Assembly: GCA_036897625.1 (NCBI GenBank)
Contig: JAYMTA010000593.1
Coordinates: forward strand, 1 to 26,347
Length of the DNA stretch: 26,347 bases
Direction of reading: 5' to 3'
DNA from: Pelargonium cotyledonis
Taxonomy: Eukaryota; Streptophyta; Magnoliopsida; Geraniales; Geraniaceae
Part shown: positions 1 to 12,066 of the stretch, piece by piece
Layout of the letters: each line of letters starts with the position of its first letter
Numbering within the stretch: position 1 is the first letter of the stretch
Made by a program: the position numbers and the translations under genes
Notes under the pieces: generated by a model
Told to the model about the DNA's origin: nothing
Database searches by the model: none
What the model saw: the letters and a program-made list of their open reading frames with translations, nothing else

Positions 1-294
1 CCATGGCTTCCCATGGCCATCCCAAGACATCCCAGACCATTCCATGGTACCTTGAGGGCCCCAAGACCCTTCCAATATCTCAAATCCCCAAAAATCTCAA
101 GTCATGTCCTTACCATCCATTGATCCATACTATCCAACCCCCAAATCAGTATCGTCCATAGATCAGTACCATCCACCGACCGTTTGTCCTTTTTCTTCCC
201 AAAGGCACCCAAACTCGTCCAAACTTGTCCTAAGACACCCCAAGCTACCCAAAAACACCACAAGATAACCTTTGGTCTGTACTGGCCTAGGAGT

Positions 295-328
295 GTCCGT
301 ACAGGCCACCCAAATGGTCAGTACGGAC
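295..328. repeat. 14-bp hairpin, copy 1
   Basis: The arms GTCCGTAC (295-302) and GTACGGAC (321-328) are perfect reverse complements. Pairing continues inward through 303-308 with 315-320, with one mismatch and one G-T pair, leaving the loop CCCAAA at 309-314. A second version of the structure lies at 455-488. Confidence 0.75.
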
Positions 329-454
329 CAAGCCTCCTCCAAACCGCACAAACTTTGTCCATTATCGTCCAAAACCCATCCCACGACTTCCAAGCTCGTC
401 CATTACCTTTCCTTGGACCCAAAGCCACTCAAAAATCCATCCTAAGCTTTGCCC

Positions 455-488
455 GTCCATACTGACCACCCAAATGGCCAGTACGGAC
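455..488. repeat. 14-bp hairpin, copy 2
   Basis: Arms 455-468 and 475-488 pair along 14 positions with two A-C mismatches, which become G-T pairs on the other strand. The loop, CCCAAA at 469-474, is identical to that of copy 1. The copies start 160 bp apart, while the flanking sequence is not obviously conserved. Confidence 0.75.
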
Positions 489-1318
489 ACCCTTCGTCTA
501 ATCTCGAGACCTCTCATCCCAATTTCTTTCCAATGGCTTCCAATCCCTTTCAAATTTGTCCCAAGAAACCTCATGACCTTACAAGGGACTCACAAACATC
601 TCATTGGTCGTCCAAGGTCTGTCCAAGGCCAAGCAAAGACGTCCAAGCCCCATCCATGGATGGTTCGGGCCTTTACATTTTGGAGGTGTCCCAAGCTCCC
701 TCAAGGCTTCCAAGACACGTCCAATAAACATACAAAGAGATTTAGAGTCAATTGAATACCCCCAAGGTCTTCCAAGCTCAAACCGCAGAATCAACGTTAT
801 CCATGGCTTATCCGCGGATCCGCAGATCCAACCTCACTTGTGGCTTGTCCTCGGATCCACGCCCCTGTTCAACCGTTTGTCGCCTTTCATCCCGAAGGTG
901 TCCAAGCTCATCCCGGCTAGTCCCACGATCTCCCAAGACATCTCAAAGACGTTCCAAGCCCATCCGAGGCATTCATGGCTTGTCCGCACACATCCGGGCC
1001 CATTCGCGAAAGCCATCGTCTGTCTGCGAGCCATCCCACACTCATCCGTGGATGGCCTCGCTCGTCCGGCTCCATTTATACGTCTACGGACGTACATCGT
1101 CTATCCCCAAGCGTCCAACGAAAGTCATCCGCAGATCCGTGGATGTCCATCGTCCGTTCAATCTCGTCCACGGACCCACCCAAGACGTCCGTCCAATTTT
1201 GTCCATGGATCCGTCCGTCCGACCTCGTCTAACCGACGCGCAAAGCACCGATCGACCAGTCAGTCAACTAAAGTCAACCAAGGCTCAAAGCCTCCCAAGC
1301 GGTGTCCACCACTCTCAA

Positions 1319-1366
1319 CCAATCAGGCGACGACATGTGGCACCCTAAAGGTTCTTAGTATAAATA
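1319..1366 (+). promoter_or_regulatory. CAAT and TATA boxes of the LTR-like segment
   Basis: CCAAT at 1319-1323 lies about 36 bp before TATAAATA at 1359-1366, and a CT-rich stretch follows from 1390 to 1440. The spacing suits an RNA polymerase II core promoter with a start site near 1390-1400. No downstream coding exon was recognised, which suits a retroelement promoter better than a host gene promoter. Confidence 0.5.
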
Positions 1367-1660
1367 TCCCTTCTAACAAAGAGAAAGGGATCTTCATTCT
1401 CTCATTTCACTCTCTCTCTAAAAAGCTCTCTAGCTTCCTTGTGATCTTCGCGGACTGACTCTCATGCCAGAGGCGGTGTCTCGGATCATTGTTCTTTGGT
1501 GTTTTGGTCCACGCAGGTGATAGGTGCCAGGACAACCAAGCTACGTGTACGATCGACCAACTTTGGACTTAGAACATTTTAGGCTACCCTTGCGTACATG
1601 GACAAGAAGAATCTACACATTATCATCCAAGTGTGCTTGCATTGATCTCGTTCAAAACAG

Positions 1661-2700
1661 GTGCATCAGATTTAATTTAATTTAATTTTAAATTTGTACT
1701 GATTAAAATTTGTTTAATAATTAGATCGTGCTTTTGCCGATCATATTAATACGTCTAATTTACTTTTTAATTAGTTATAAATAGGTTGTGCATCTCATTT
1801 ACTGATTTACCAATTTAAAGTTAAAATGTAATTTTTTTTTACATAAATCGTGTAAAATTATACCTATAAATTAAATTGATCAGATGTATCTATTTGTGTC
1901 GTTTCAATACTATCCCATTTATTTAAAATGTTCCAGTGTCGTGTAATTATAAACATAATTATTTAAACATTCTAGTCGTGTTATGTTATGTTAATCCGCT
2001 CATGATAAATAAGATTCGAATTCAACCGTTCGATATAATATTAAGTTGTCAATCAAACTCAAACATGAATCGGGACGCATCGACAACCATTAAATTTTAA
2101 TAAAATTATAATGAATAGATAAAACTATTATATATTCACATGTAAACGTGAGTAAGATTTGGATCCAAAAATATATAATAAAGAAAGTAATATTGTAACA
2201 ATTAAAAACTTGGTCAATTAATAAATGTTCACATGCATCTACATATTTTTACTCAAAATCTTTCTAAAGCTCTAAGAACCTTATTAAGATTCGGTTGAAA
2301 TGGTGGAATCGGATATGCAATTATAGTTATCGCACAATGATTATTAGGATGAATAATTTATCAACTAAATCATTTGTTTATTAGTTTATATATAATGTCC
2401 TATCACATAGCTTCCAAAAATAATGAAAATAATGATGTGATATTGTTTGCAATTGCATGCACAGTTTATAATTTGAGAGAAATAATGAATTTGATTCATA
2501 ATTATCTTTCAATAGATATAAATCATATTATTATTTAATGGGTGACTAACTTTAAATCAATAATTTAACTTATATTTTTTATTCAACAAAATTTCTAACA
2601 AAATTGAACTCACAAGTTGTCAAATATATAGGATATAATGTATATCAGTTTACTAATATAAAGTTACATCAGTTAAACTAATAAGATGATGACACCTCAT
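1661..2700. other. AT-rich intergenic DNA
   Basis: Strongly AT-rich sequence with no coding frame, RNA gene or clear repeat boundary. Phrases such as TCGTGTTATGTTATG near 1977 recall an old dispersed repeat, but no ends could be set. Confidence 0.5.
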
Positions 2701-3560
2701 TTATAATCATGTATCCGGGCGGGGCGCTCTGCTCCCACAAATTCACTTGGGTGGTGTGGAGAATTGGTCTTTCTTGCTTCTGCATGTTCTGTCCTATTGA
2801 CGGCTAGGGTTTTAGGGTTACCGGCAATTGAAGGCGGCGGCTGACGTCGGAGAAGAAGCGCAAGGGGTACAAAGGAATAAGGTTTGTCTGTATGGAGCGG
2901 CGGAAGTGTGAGAACGAAGGGTGGTGAGGCGACGAAATCAAACCTGGGGAGGGTAGTCGGGTGGCGTAGGTGTCGGACGACGCTGATAAAGGAGTACGCG
3001 AGAGGCTCTCTAGTCGGGTCCGAGGCGGCGCAAGCAGAGGACGAGGAGTTACTGTGAGTTCTGGTAGGTGAGATCGACGTTGGACAAGGTCGAGAAGTTG
3101 CACAGAGACTTGATTGCAAATATGATTGAAGATCCGGCGAGCCAAGAAGAGGAGACTCGCCTTGGCAAATGAGTCCTAGGGGAAGCTGCTGCAGTGGAGC
3201 TAGTTGGCCACTGTCAGTTGATGAAGACTCCTATGAGTGGGAATGTGGGCCGGGTGGGTGTCATATTAAGAGTTATGGTTTTGAATTAGACTTTTCGGGT
3301 ATCGTATTAGGACCCGGAATGCCAGAATTGGAATTGCTAATTTGGGTTTGGGTTTTGGTTCATGTTGTTTTGGTTTTGGTTATGATGTTTTTGATATTTT
3401 TTTAGACTAGTATTGTCTCCCTTGGGTTAGAGATTATCGATGTACGGGCTGGGGTGTACCTTGATATGTGCGTCTATGTTTGATTTCATTTGAGTATGTT
3501 AGGTTACTGATGTATTTGAATTATGAGTGTTAATAAATGATATTTTCCCCTTAAAAAACA
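2700..3560 (+). mobile_element. Possible LINE-like or retroposed remnant
   Basis: A G-rich block (about 2710-3180) begins abruptly after AT-rich DNA. It is followed by a GT-rich tail (3330-3530) that ends with AATAAA at 3532-3537 and a short A-run at 3553-3558. A G-rich 5' part, a GT-rich 3' region and a terminal A-run resemble a plant L1-type LINE or processed transcript inserted in + orientation. No reverse transcriptase or endonuclease motif is present, so it would be internally deleted or non-autonomous. No target-site duplication was found. The open frames here (2697-3145 on -, 3169-3405 on +) give composition-driven translations with no recognisable domain. A decayed host gene is an alternative. 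Confidence 0.3.
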
Positions 3561-4226
3561 TTGAAATGAAGATCTATTGATCAGATGATCTATTGAACAA
3601 TTCAAACCACTGCCACATTTGCCATATTTTCTCTGTTAGCTAACGTATGATTTATTTCCCATTTCTTACTTCTTTTTTTAATTTATAAGCTAGTAGTATC
3701 TTTTATTTCTCAAACCTGAAGATTAAAATAAAAATACAAAAAAAAGCAATCCCGAAAACTATCAAGCCAAACAAACTGACGGGTTCGAGATCCAAATTTA
3801 CTTCCTGTTTGCCCAATCGCAATCATGGAACATGTAGATTTAATAATCACAAACAAAACTACTACTAAAACTTATCAATTAGAATTAATTAATTAGTAGA
3901 GTTGACTATCTGGGTAAAAGTTATTTATTTAAAAGAGTTTTACAAGTAAACTATGAGTATATATCTGATTTGGCTAAAAAATTGATCGGATATGTTATGT
4001 ACAATATGAACCCACTAAAAGGTATATCATGATGGTGCACAAACTCCTCGTGTTGTGGTATTACATAGTGAAGATGAAAATACCATTATCGTTGTTCGTT
4101 TTTAAGAAGTGTATTTAACATGTAACACATTCATTCTCCTTAGTGTAATATAAATTTTGTTTATGTCAATCAACACCTATGAGTCAAATATGCTATAGTG
4201 AATGTAACTTTTTTCTCGACTATATG
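3561..4226. other. AT-rich intergenic DNA
   Basis: No gene seen. A 10-bp direct repeat, GATCTATTGA, occurs at 3571-3580 and 3587-3596, just after the A-run of the preceding remnant. The rest is simple AT-rich spacer. Confidence 0.5.
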
Positions 4227-4489
4227 CGTCTATTCAGGGATGGATCCAAAATCTTGAGTTAGTGGAAGCAAATTAATAACCAATAAAAATTAATGATTCA
4301 AATCTCTACTAAGACATTTTTTAATGGGGGAAATAATCAAAATTTTAAAAATATTAGTGGGGATAAATGTGAAAAATACAAGGACAATTATCAATTTTTG
4401 GTAAAATTTAGTGGCATCTTAAAAAAAAAAAAATTGAGTGGGGCAATTGCCCTCATTTCTCTTCATGTAGATCCGTCCCTGCGTCTATT
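4227..4489. repeat. 8-bp target-site duplication of the hAT MITE
   Basis: CGTCTATT at 4227-4234 is repeated exactly at 4482-4489, outside the terminal inverted repeats. Confidence 0.9.
4235..4481. mobile_element. hAT-type MITE, 247 bp
   Basis: The element begins CAGGGATGGATCCA and ends with the imperfect reverse complement (reading inward from the right end, CAGGGACGGATCTA). The 8-bp sequence CGTCTATT lies directly outside both ends, at 4227-4234 and 4482-4489, as a perfect duplication. CAGGG-type termini with an 8-bp target duplication are diagnostic of the hAT superfamily. The interior is AT-rich with no transposase, so it is non-autonomous. A run of 13 A residues lies near 4421-4433, and a near-palindrome around GGGGCAATTGCCC lies near the right end. 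The perfect duplication suggests a fairly recent insertion. Confidence 0.88.
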
Positions 4490-5403
4490 CATAATTGTGC
4501 GGCTCGCACGTGTACTTTGTTCGTATTGGACCCAACCTTGGGCCCATTTCCATGTAATGGCCTACTTCTCTATCTTGGTTGGTTCACTTTGAGTTGCTCT
4601 TTCCATTTGTTCTCAATCGTGTGTGCTTCAATCATATACGTAACTCACTTTCGATATTTTAAAATAGATCATGTTCACTTAACAGTTCATGTTTCGGGTC
4701 TACAAATTCAAATACAAGTTGTCAACGCCAAGTGGTTCAAATATTTTAGATTCCCTCTGATCAAGTCTCAAGTTTCAATCTCATTATCAAATGTATGTGG
4801 TAGAGTTTAAGACGACGCTCCCTTTAGAAAGTGAGAAACATTATTACTTCGAGATAATAACATGTGTTAATGTAAGTATTAAATATATGTTATGAGATAA
4901 AAAGTCATAATAACAAGCACATGCTTTATGTTCAAACGGTAAAAATTGGAGAAAACTATTTTAATATTGACAACTTTATATTGACCCATGAACTATGTAA
5001 ATAGTTATATAGTTTTCATTAGTTTTTTTTTTTCTTTCTATTTTACTTAAATACTACTAAATGTAACACTTTTAAGCAAAGCTAATCTTCATTTTCATGC
5101 CGTTGTACCTTTTTGTTTAAACGAAATATAATAATAAAATAAAAGTAACTGATAAAGCCGAGAAAAGTGGCCTTCATCATTTAGTATTTTAACAATTTTC
5201 TTTTGTATCTTCAACACAAAATAAATAAAAATTATATTTATGTAAGCATTTGTTTAGTCAATTAATCAAATTTATCTCAGTTTATTCTTCTTATTATTAA
5301 GAATTTTATTAAAATAGTTTCTACACCTAATCTGACAAATTCACTTTTAACTTCAAACTTGAAATTGATATAATAATAAAAAGAAAAGAAAAATATAGTT
5401 TTG
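4490..5403. other. AT-rich intergenic DNA
   Basis: Open frames at 4293-4592 and 4517-4810 have no recognisable domain, and the first overlaps the hAT MITE. No RNA gene or repeat boundary was seen. Confidence 0.5.
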
Positions 5404-5412
5404 AATAAGTAA

Positions 5413-6264
5413 GGATAAATCAGCTAGATGGTCTTTGTATTATCAAGATTTAAGAATGGACTAAAATAATTCATCTACTTTAAAATGAACCAATTTGTTT
5501 CTTGTACTATCAATTTCTGAACCAAAGTAGTTCCCACCATTAACTTCTGTTAAAATGACCGTTAGTTTGCCAAAAAATTCATATTTTTGTCAGAAAAATC
5601 AACTTTTTTTTTTTGCCTAAAAATTCATATCTTAGCTGAAAAATTCATATTTGCGAAGGAAATTTTATTTTTGCCCAAAATTCATATCATCGCCGATTTT
5701 TTTTATAATTCATATTGTTGCCGAAATATTTAAATAATTTATAAAATTAAAATGAAAATTATATTATATTTTTATAATCCATTTATTTGATTACATCGCC
5801 GGAAAGTTCATATATTCATTGAAAACTTCAAATTATTGCTGTAAAATTCATATCATCACCTGAAAATATGAGTTTTATGGCAATAATATGAAAATTCCGG
5901 CAATAATATGGAGTTTCCGACGAAGATATGAACCAATATGAATTTTTCGACGATAATATAAGTTTTCCGACAATAATATGAGTTTTCCCGCGATGATATG
6001 AATTTCCCGGCAAAATTATGAACTTTCTGGCGAAAATATGAATTTTCTGATAAAGACATAAATTATTCGGCGAAGATATGAATTTTTTAGCAAAAGAAAA
6101 AATGATTTTTTCAGCAAACTAACAACGATTTTAACGGAAGTTAACGACGATGACTACTTTGGTTCAAAAATTGATAGTACATGGACCATATTGGTTCATT
6201 TTAAAGTAGAGTGACTATTTTGGTCTATTCTTGATATTACATAGACCATTTTGGTGCTTTATCC
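5413..6264. mobile_element. Fold-back Mutator-like element, 852 bp
   Basis: The two ends are long inverted repeats. The outer roughly 160 bp on each side (5413-5570 and 6113-6264) align base for base with scattered substitutions and a small indel; both begin GGATAAA read inward. AATAAGTAA at 5404-5412 and AATAATTAA at 6265-6273 match at 8 of 9 positions, which fits the 9-bp target duplication of Mutator elements. The inner arms are arrays of a roughly 20-bp unit, in opposite orientation on the two sides, with the switch near 5862. The whole element can therefore fold on itself. No transposase is encoded, so it is a non-autonomous MULE or fold-back MITE. Mismatches between the arms and in the duplication show some age. 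Small - strand frames at 5828-6059 simply translate the repeat units. Confidence 0.88.
5575..6113. repeat. Mirrored ~20-bp minisatellite
   Basis: The right arm is a tandem array with unit close to GGCAATAATATGAATTTTCC, for example 5879-5898, 5899-5918, 5949-5968 and 5969-5988. One 30-bp variant unit occurs at 5919-5948. The left arm (about 5575-5860) carries the reverse-complement unit, of the form AATTCATAT followed by TTGCCG, interrupted by an AT-rich stretch near 5720-5795. Orientation flips near 5862. Confidence 0.8.
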
Positions 6265-6273
6265 AATAATTAA

Positions 6274-7240
6274 TTGAGAAAAATATTAAAACTACGAAGT
6301 TTTTATTGATTTTTCATGTTCTAAGGATGAGTAATACTACGTAGTTTTGGTATTATTCTCAATCATTTATTTAAAACTATGCCGTTTGGAGTGTCTACTT
6401 ATCTAAGAAATTTGACTCACTTCCCCAATTTTAATCAAATAATAATATTTGGGTAATGGTGACATATAAGCTAAGATGTCGGATGCAAAAATGCAATTAT
6501 ATATATCATGTCACTTTTTGTCTATTCAAAATTTTATATTATCATATTAGACCAGTGATATTTTCCAAGCAAAATACCACAAGGCAAAATATGTCAAACA
6601 CACTCAAGTTTCGAGCCCAAACATGTCGGATCGAAAAAATGTATGCTTGTTTCTTGCGACGCCTTTTGTCAATTTGATCATGAGATCATCGAGCCATATA
6701 GTAATGACTCTTAAGTCATTGACCCATTTAAACACTCAATATTTAAATGACAAAATTGATATAAACTTAATCTTAATATTGTAAAAGTAAATCTGAACCA
6801 TGTGTCCATTTCGACTCAGTTCGAACGGTGAGAAATAGACCCAATTAGTTTTTAGGATCAAACCGAACAAATCCTACACATTTTACCTGCTTCATTTTAG
6901 ATTCGTTCCAGGTCAAACGTTTTAAACCGAGACCGATCCAAAACTTGAATTAGAATTTGTGAGTGAGATGGTGGAGAGGTGGTGGTTGGTTACACTCAAA
7001 AAACAGTTCTTGTCTTCACATTTCCTCTCTTTTTATGTTCTCTGTTTGGCTGATGCTCTGTTTTTTTTTTCTTACAATATTCCACAGTAGACATGTGAAC
7101 ATTCTTCTACTCTCTTTTTTTCTAATAACCCAAATGTTCAATTCTCATCATTTTTTTTTCGTCGAAAACAAACCAAAACATATAATATATTAAAAAACAC
7201 ACTCCTTTCTGTCACTGTTTTTATCTGTTTCTTCTTCTTC
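6274..7240. other. Intergenic DNA upstream of the subtilase gene
   Basis: AT-rich DNA with T-runs and no coding gene. It must hold the distal promoter of the subtilase gene; no specific cis-element is called beyond the TATA box listed separately. Confidence 0.5.
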
Positions 7241-7244
7241 TTCT

Positions 7245-7255
7245 TATATATAAAT
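7245..7255 (+). promoter_or_regulatory. Probable TATA box of the subtilase gene
   Basis: TATATATAAAT lies after a CTT-repeat stretch (7231-7244) and 66 bp before the ATG at 7311. A start site about 30 bp downstream would leave a 5'UTR of only about 30-35 nt. This fits the CT/TG-rich leader but is not proven. Confidence 0.5.
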
Positions 7256-7310
7256 CTTCCTTGTTCTGCTCTGCTCTGTTCTGTTCTGTTGTGCAAGTTA
7301 CCCAGAAAAC

Positions 7311-10649
<3,339 letters not shown>

Positions 10650-11597
10650 CTTCAGGCTCTGAACTGTATAAATCAATTTTTGGATGGATTTCAGATTGTT
10701 ACTTACACTAGAAGCATATACAGAAAAGAGTCATATTTGCAGGACTACATGAAGATCATTTTCCACAATTTCTTGTACATTGTAGCTGCATGAATGCTAA
10801 AAAGATTATTGGTTGGCAAGGAACATACAATGATGATATTGGGATTCATACTTTTCTTCTTCTTCTGAACTATATTCTATTTGATGATTTTACTATTTTT
10901 TTAGCTAATTGATGTCAATTTTATGAATCATGGAACCTTATTCTATCGCTTTGTATTGTATAGGTTTTGAGATACATGTTCATGTTGGGTTAAAAGTTTA
11001 GTATTATGTTTAATTGGTCGACCCAAACATGACTCTATAGTTAAACGGATTGAGTTACATAACATGAACATAACCCATTTATGAGTGGGTCAGCATGACG
11101 TAACATAGTCAATAACACACTTAAATATTGAGTTAAAAATTACACATCATGACCTGATACATCTAATAATCGGGTTTGCAAGTTAGATTAGTCCACACAA
11201 ACACGTTTCAATTTATTTCGTGTTTGAGTCATAACCCAAATTGTCCGCCCTAGTTTTTTCTCCTGATTGCAATATTGTTGAGTTGGTTTCAGTCACTCTA
11301 AGTACACAGCTTCAGATAAGTGCAAATCATATTATATTACACAACAAATTCAATTCTTCACAAGGATCCAACATATTTCAGACCAATGTCACCAATCAAA
11401 TTCAAACAGGAGCTAATTACATTAGGGTTTCAAATGTTACATAGTACTAATCTTTAAATCATACATCTGTAAGACAAACAGTATGCTCATTCATGCATTT
11501 GTAACAATATACTCTTACATAACAATATACAGGTGCATAATCTAGTATCTTGTAATCACTTCGAATGAATCGGGAGTCCAGGTATGCATCACATCGT
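10650..11597. other. 3' flank shared by two convergent genes
   Basis: The subtilase 3'UTR probably covers the first 150-200 bp, although no canonical AATAAA was identified. The - strand coiled-coil gene ends at 11598, so its 3'UTR enters from the other side. The middle (about 10970-11240) is AT-rich with phrases such as AACATGAACATAACCCA and TCGTGTTTGAGTC, resembling an old dispersed repeat without definable ends. The + strand open frame at 11241-11444 has no recognisable features. Confidence 0.45.
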
Positions 11598-12047
11598 TCA
11601 ATGCATTCCCTGAGATTGTAACTCGGAAGGATCAATCAAGCCTTCTAGCACAACAAGCTGGTCCAATAGTGCGAGCTTCTCATCTTCGAGGGTCTTGACC
11701 TCGTCTTCAACCTCTCTCAACTCTCTCCCCAACGTGAAGCTTTCTTCCTCCAAAAGCAAATATTTCCGCCTCAGTGACCTGTATTCATTTCCAGATGTTG
11801 AGGAGTCCGGCAACGAGTCTGAGTTTGATTTCTCGGGTTGATGGAACAATGGAGAGACTTCGTTCTTCAAGCTTCTTTTTGAGGCTTTCTGGCCCGATTT
11901 CAATGGAAGTGGGACTGGTGTCTCTTGAATTCCTTTCACTCTGTTCCCTTGTAGCTGAATACTAGAAGCTTTCTGGGTCGACACTTTCTTCTTCTGAGAC
12001 TTGAGATTTGAAACTTCCTCAGGCAGCGGCATCCTCGAATCTTGCAT
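11598..12047 (-). CDS. Small coiled-coil protein of unknown function, 149 aa
   Basis: A single uninterrupted coding exon. An in-frame TGA lies two codons before the ATG at 12047, which fixes this start. The first 88 residues are basic, polar and probably disordered, rich in K, S, Q and P. Residues about 89-138 form a charged, leucine-rich heptad-like helix (YRSLRRKYLLLEEE, then EVEDEVKTLEDEKLALLDQL), predicted as a coiled coil. No signal peptide, membrane segment or catalytic motif is visible. The regular C-terminal helix and the spliced 5'UTR arrangement support a real gene rather than a chance frame. I do not recognise the family. Interaction through the coiled coil is an inference only. 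Confidence 0.75.
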   Translation of the reverse strand: MQDSRMPLPEEVSNLKSQKKKVSTQKASSIQLQGNRVKGIQETPVPLPLKSGQKASKRSLKNEVSPLFHQPEKSNSDSLPDSSTSGNEYRSLRRKYLLLEEESFTLGRELREVEDEVKTLEDEKLALLDQLVVLEGLIDPSELQSQGMH

Positions 12048-12066
12048 TTCTCACCGGTAGACAATA

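Larger units (their letters stand above)
1..1660 (+). mobile_element. Partial LTR-like repeat, right-hand portion
   Basis: This segment is rich in C and T, CpG-containing in its second half, and built from endlessly varied short motifs such as TCCAAG, GTCCGT, CCATGG and ATCCGTGG, with few stop codons. It ends in a compact promoter-like block: CCAAT at 1319-1323, then TATAAATA at 1359-1366, then a CT-rich leader. It gives way sharply to AT-rich DNA near 1660-1680. A palindrome-rich U3, a CAAT/TATA pair and a CT-rich R/U5 fit the 3' part of a plant LTR. The left end lies outside the window, and no clear primer-binding site or internal gag-pol was found, so a solo or truncated LTR is inferred. 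Long open frames here, the largest 604-1458, have low-complexity translations and are not called as genes. Confidence 0.42.
5404..6273. repeat. 9-bp target-site duplication of the fold-back element
   Basis: AATAAGTAA (5404-5412) and AATAATTAA (6265-6273) directly flank the terminal GGATAAA and TTTATCC. They differ at one position. Confidence 0.75.

Noticed and set aside
604-1458. 284-codon + strand open frame, with an overlapping frame at 752-1348
   Set aside because: Several frames are open at once because this C-rich repeat has few stop codons. The translations are low-complexity (P, S, R, H) without a domain, and a promoter-like TATA box lies inside the frame.
2697-3145. Two overlapping - strand frames of 140 and 113 codons
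   Set aside because: Both are open through base composition of a G-rich block. The translations are Ser/Pro/Arg/Leu-rich with no conserved motif, and the segment's tail and A-run point to the + strand.
4293-4810. + strand frames of 99 and 97 codons
   Set aside because: The first starts inside the hAT MITE and crosses its right end. The second has no domain and lies in AT-rich spacer.
5828-6059. Two - strand frames with repeated NSYY/HII-like peptides
   Set aside because: The repeats in the peptide come from the 20-bp minisatellite of the fold-back element; the frames are not genes.
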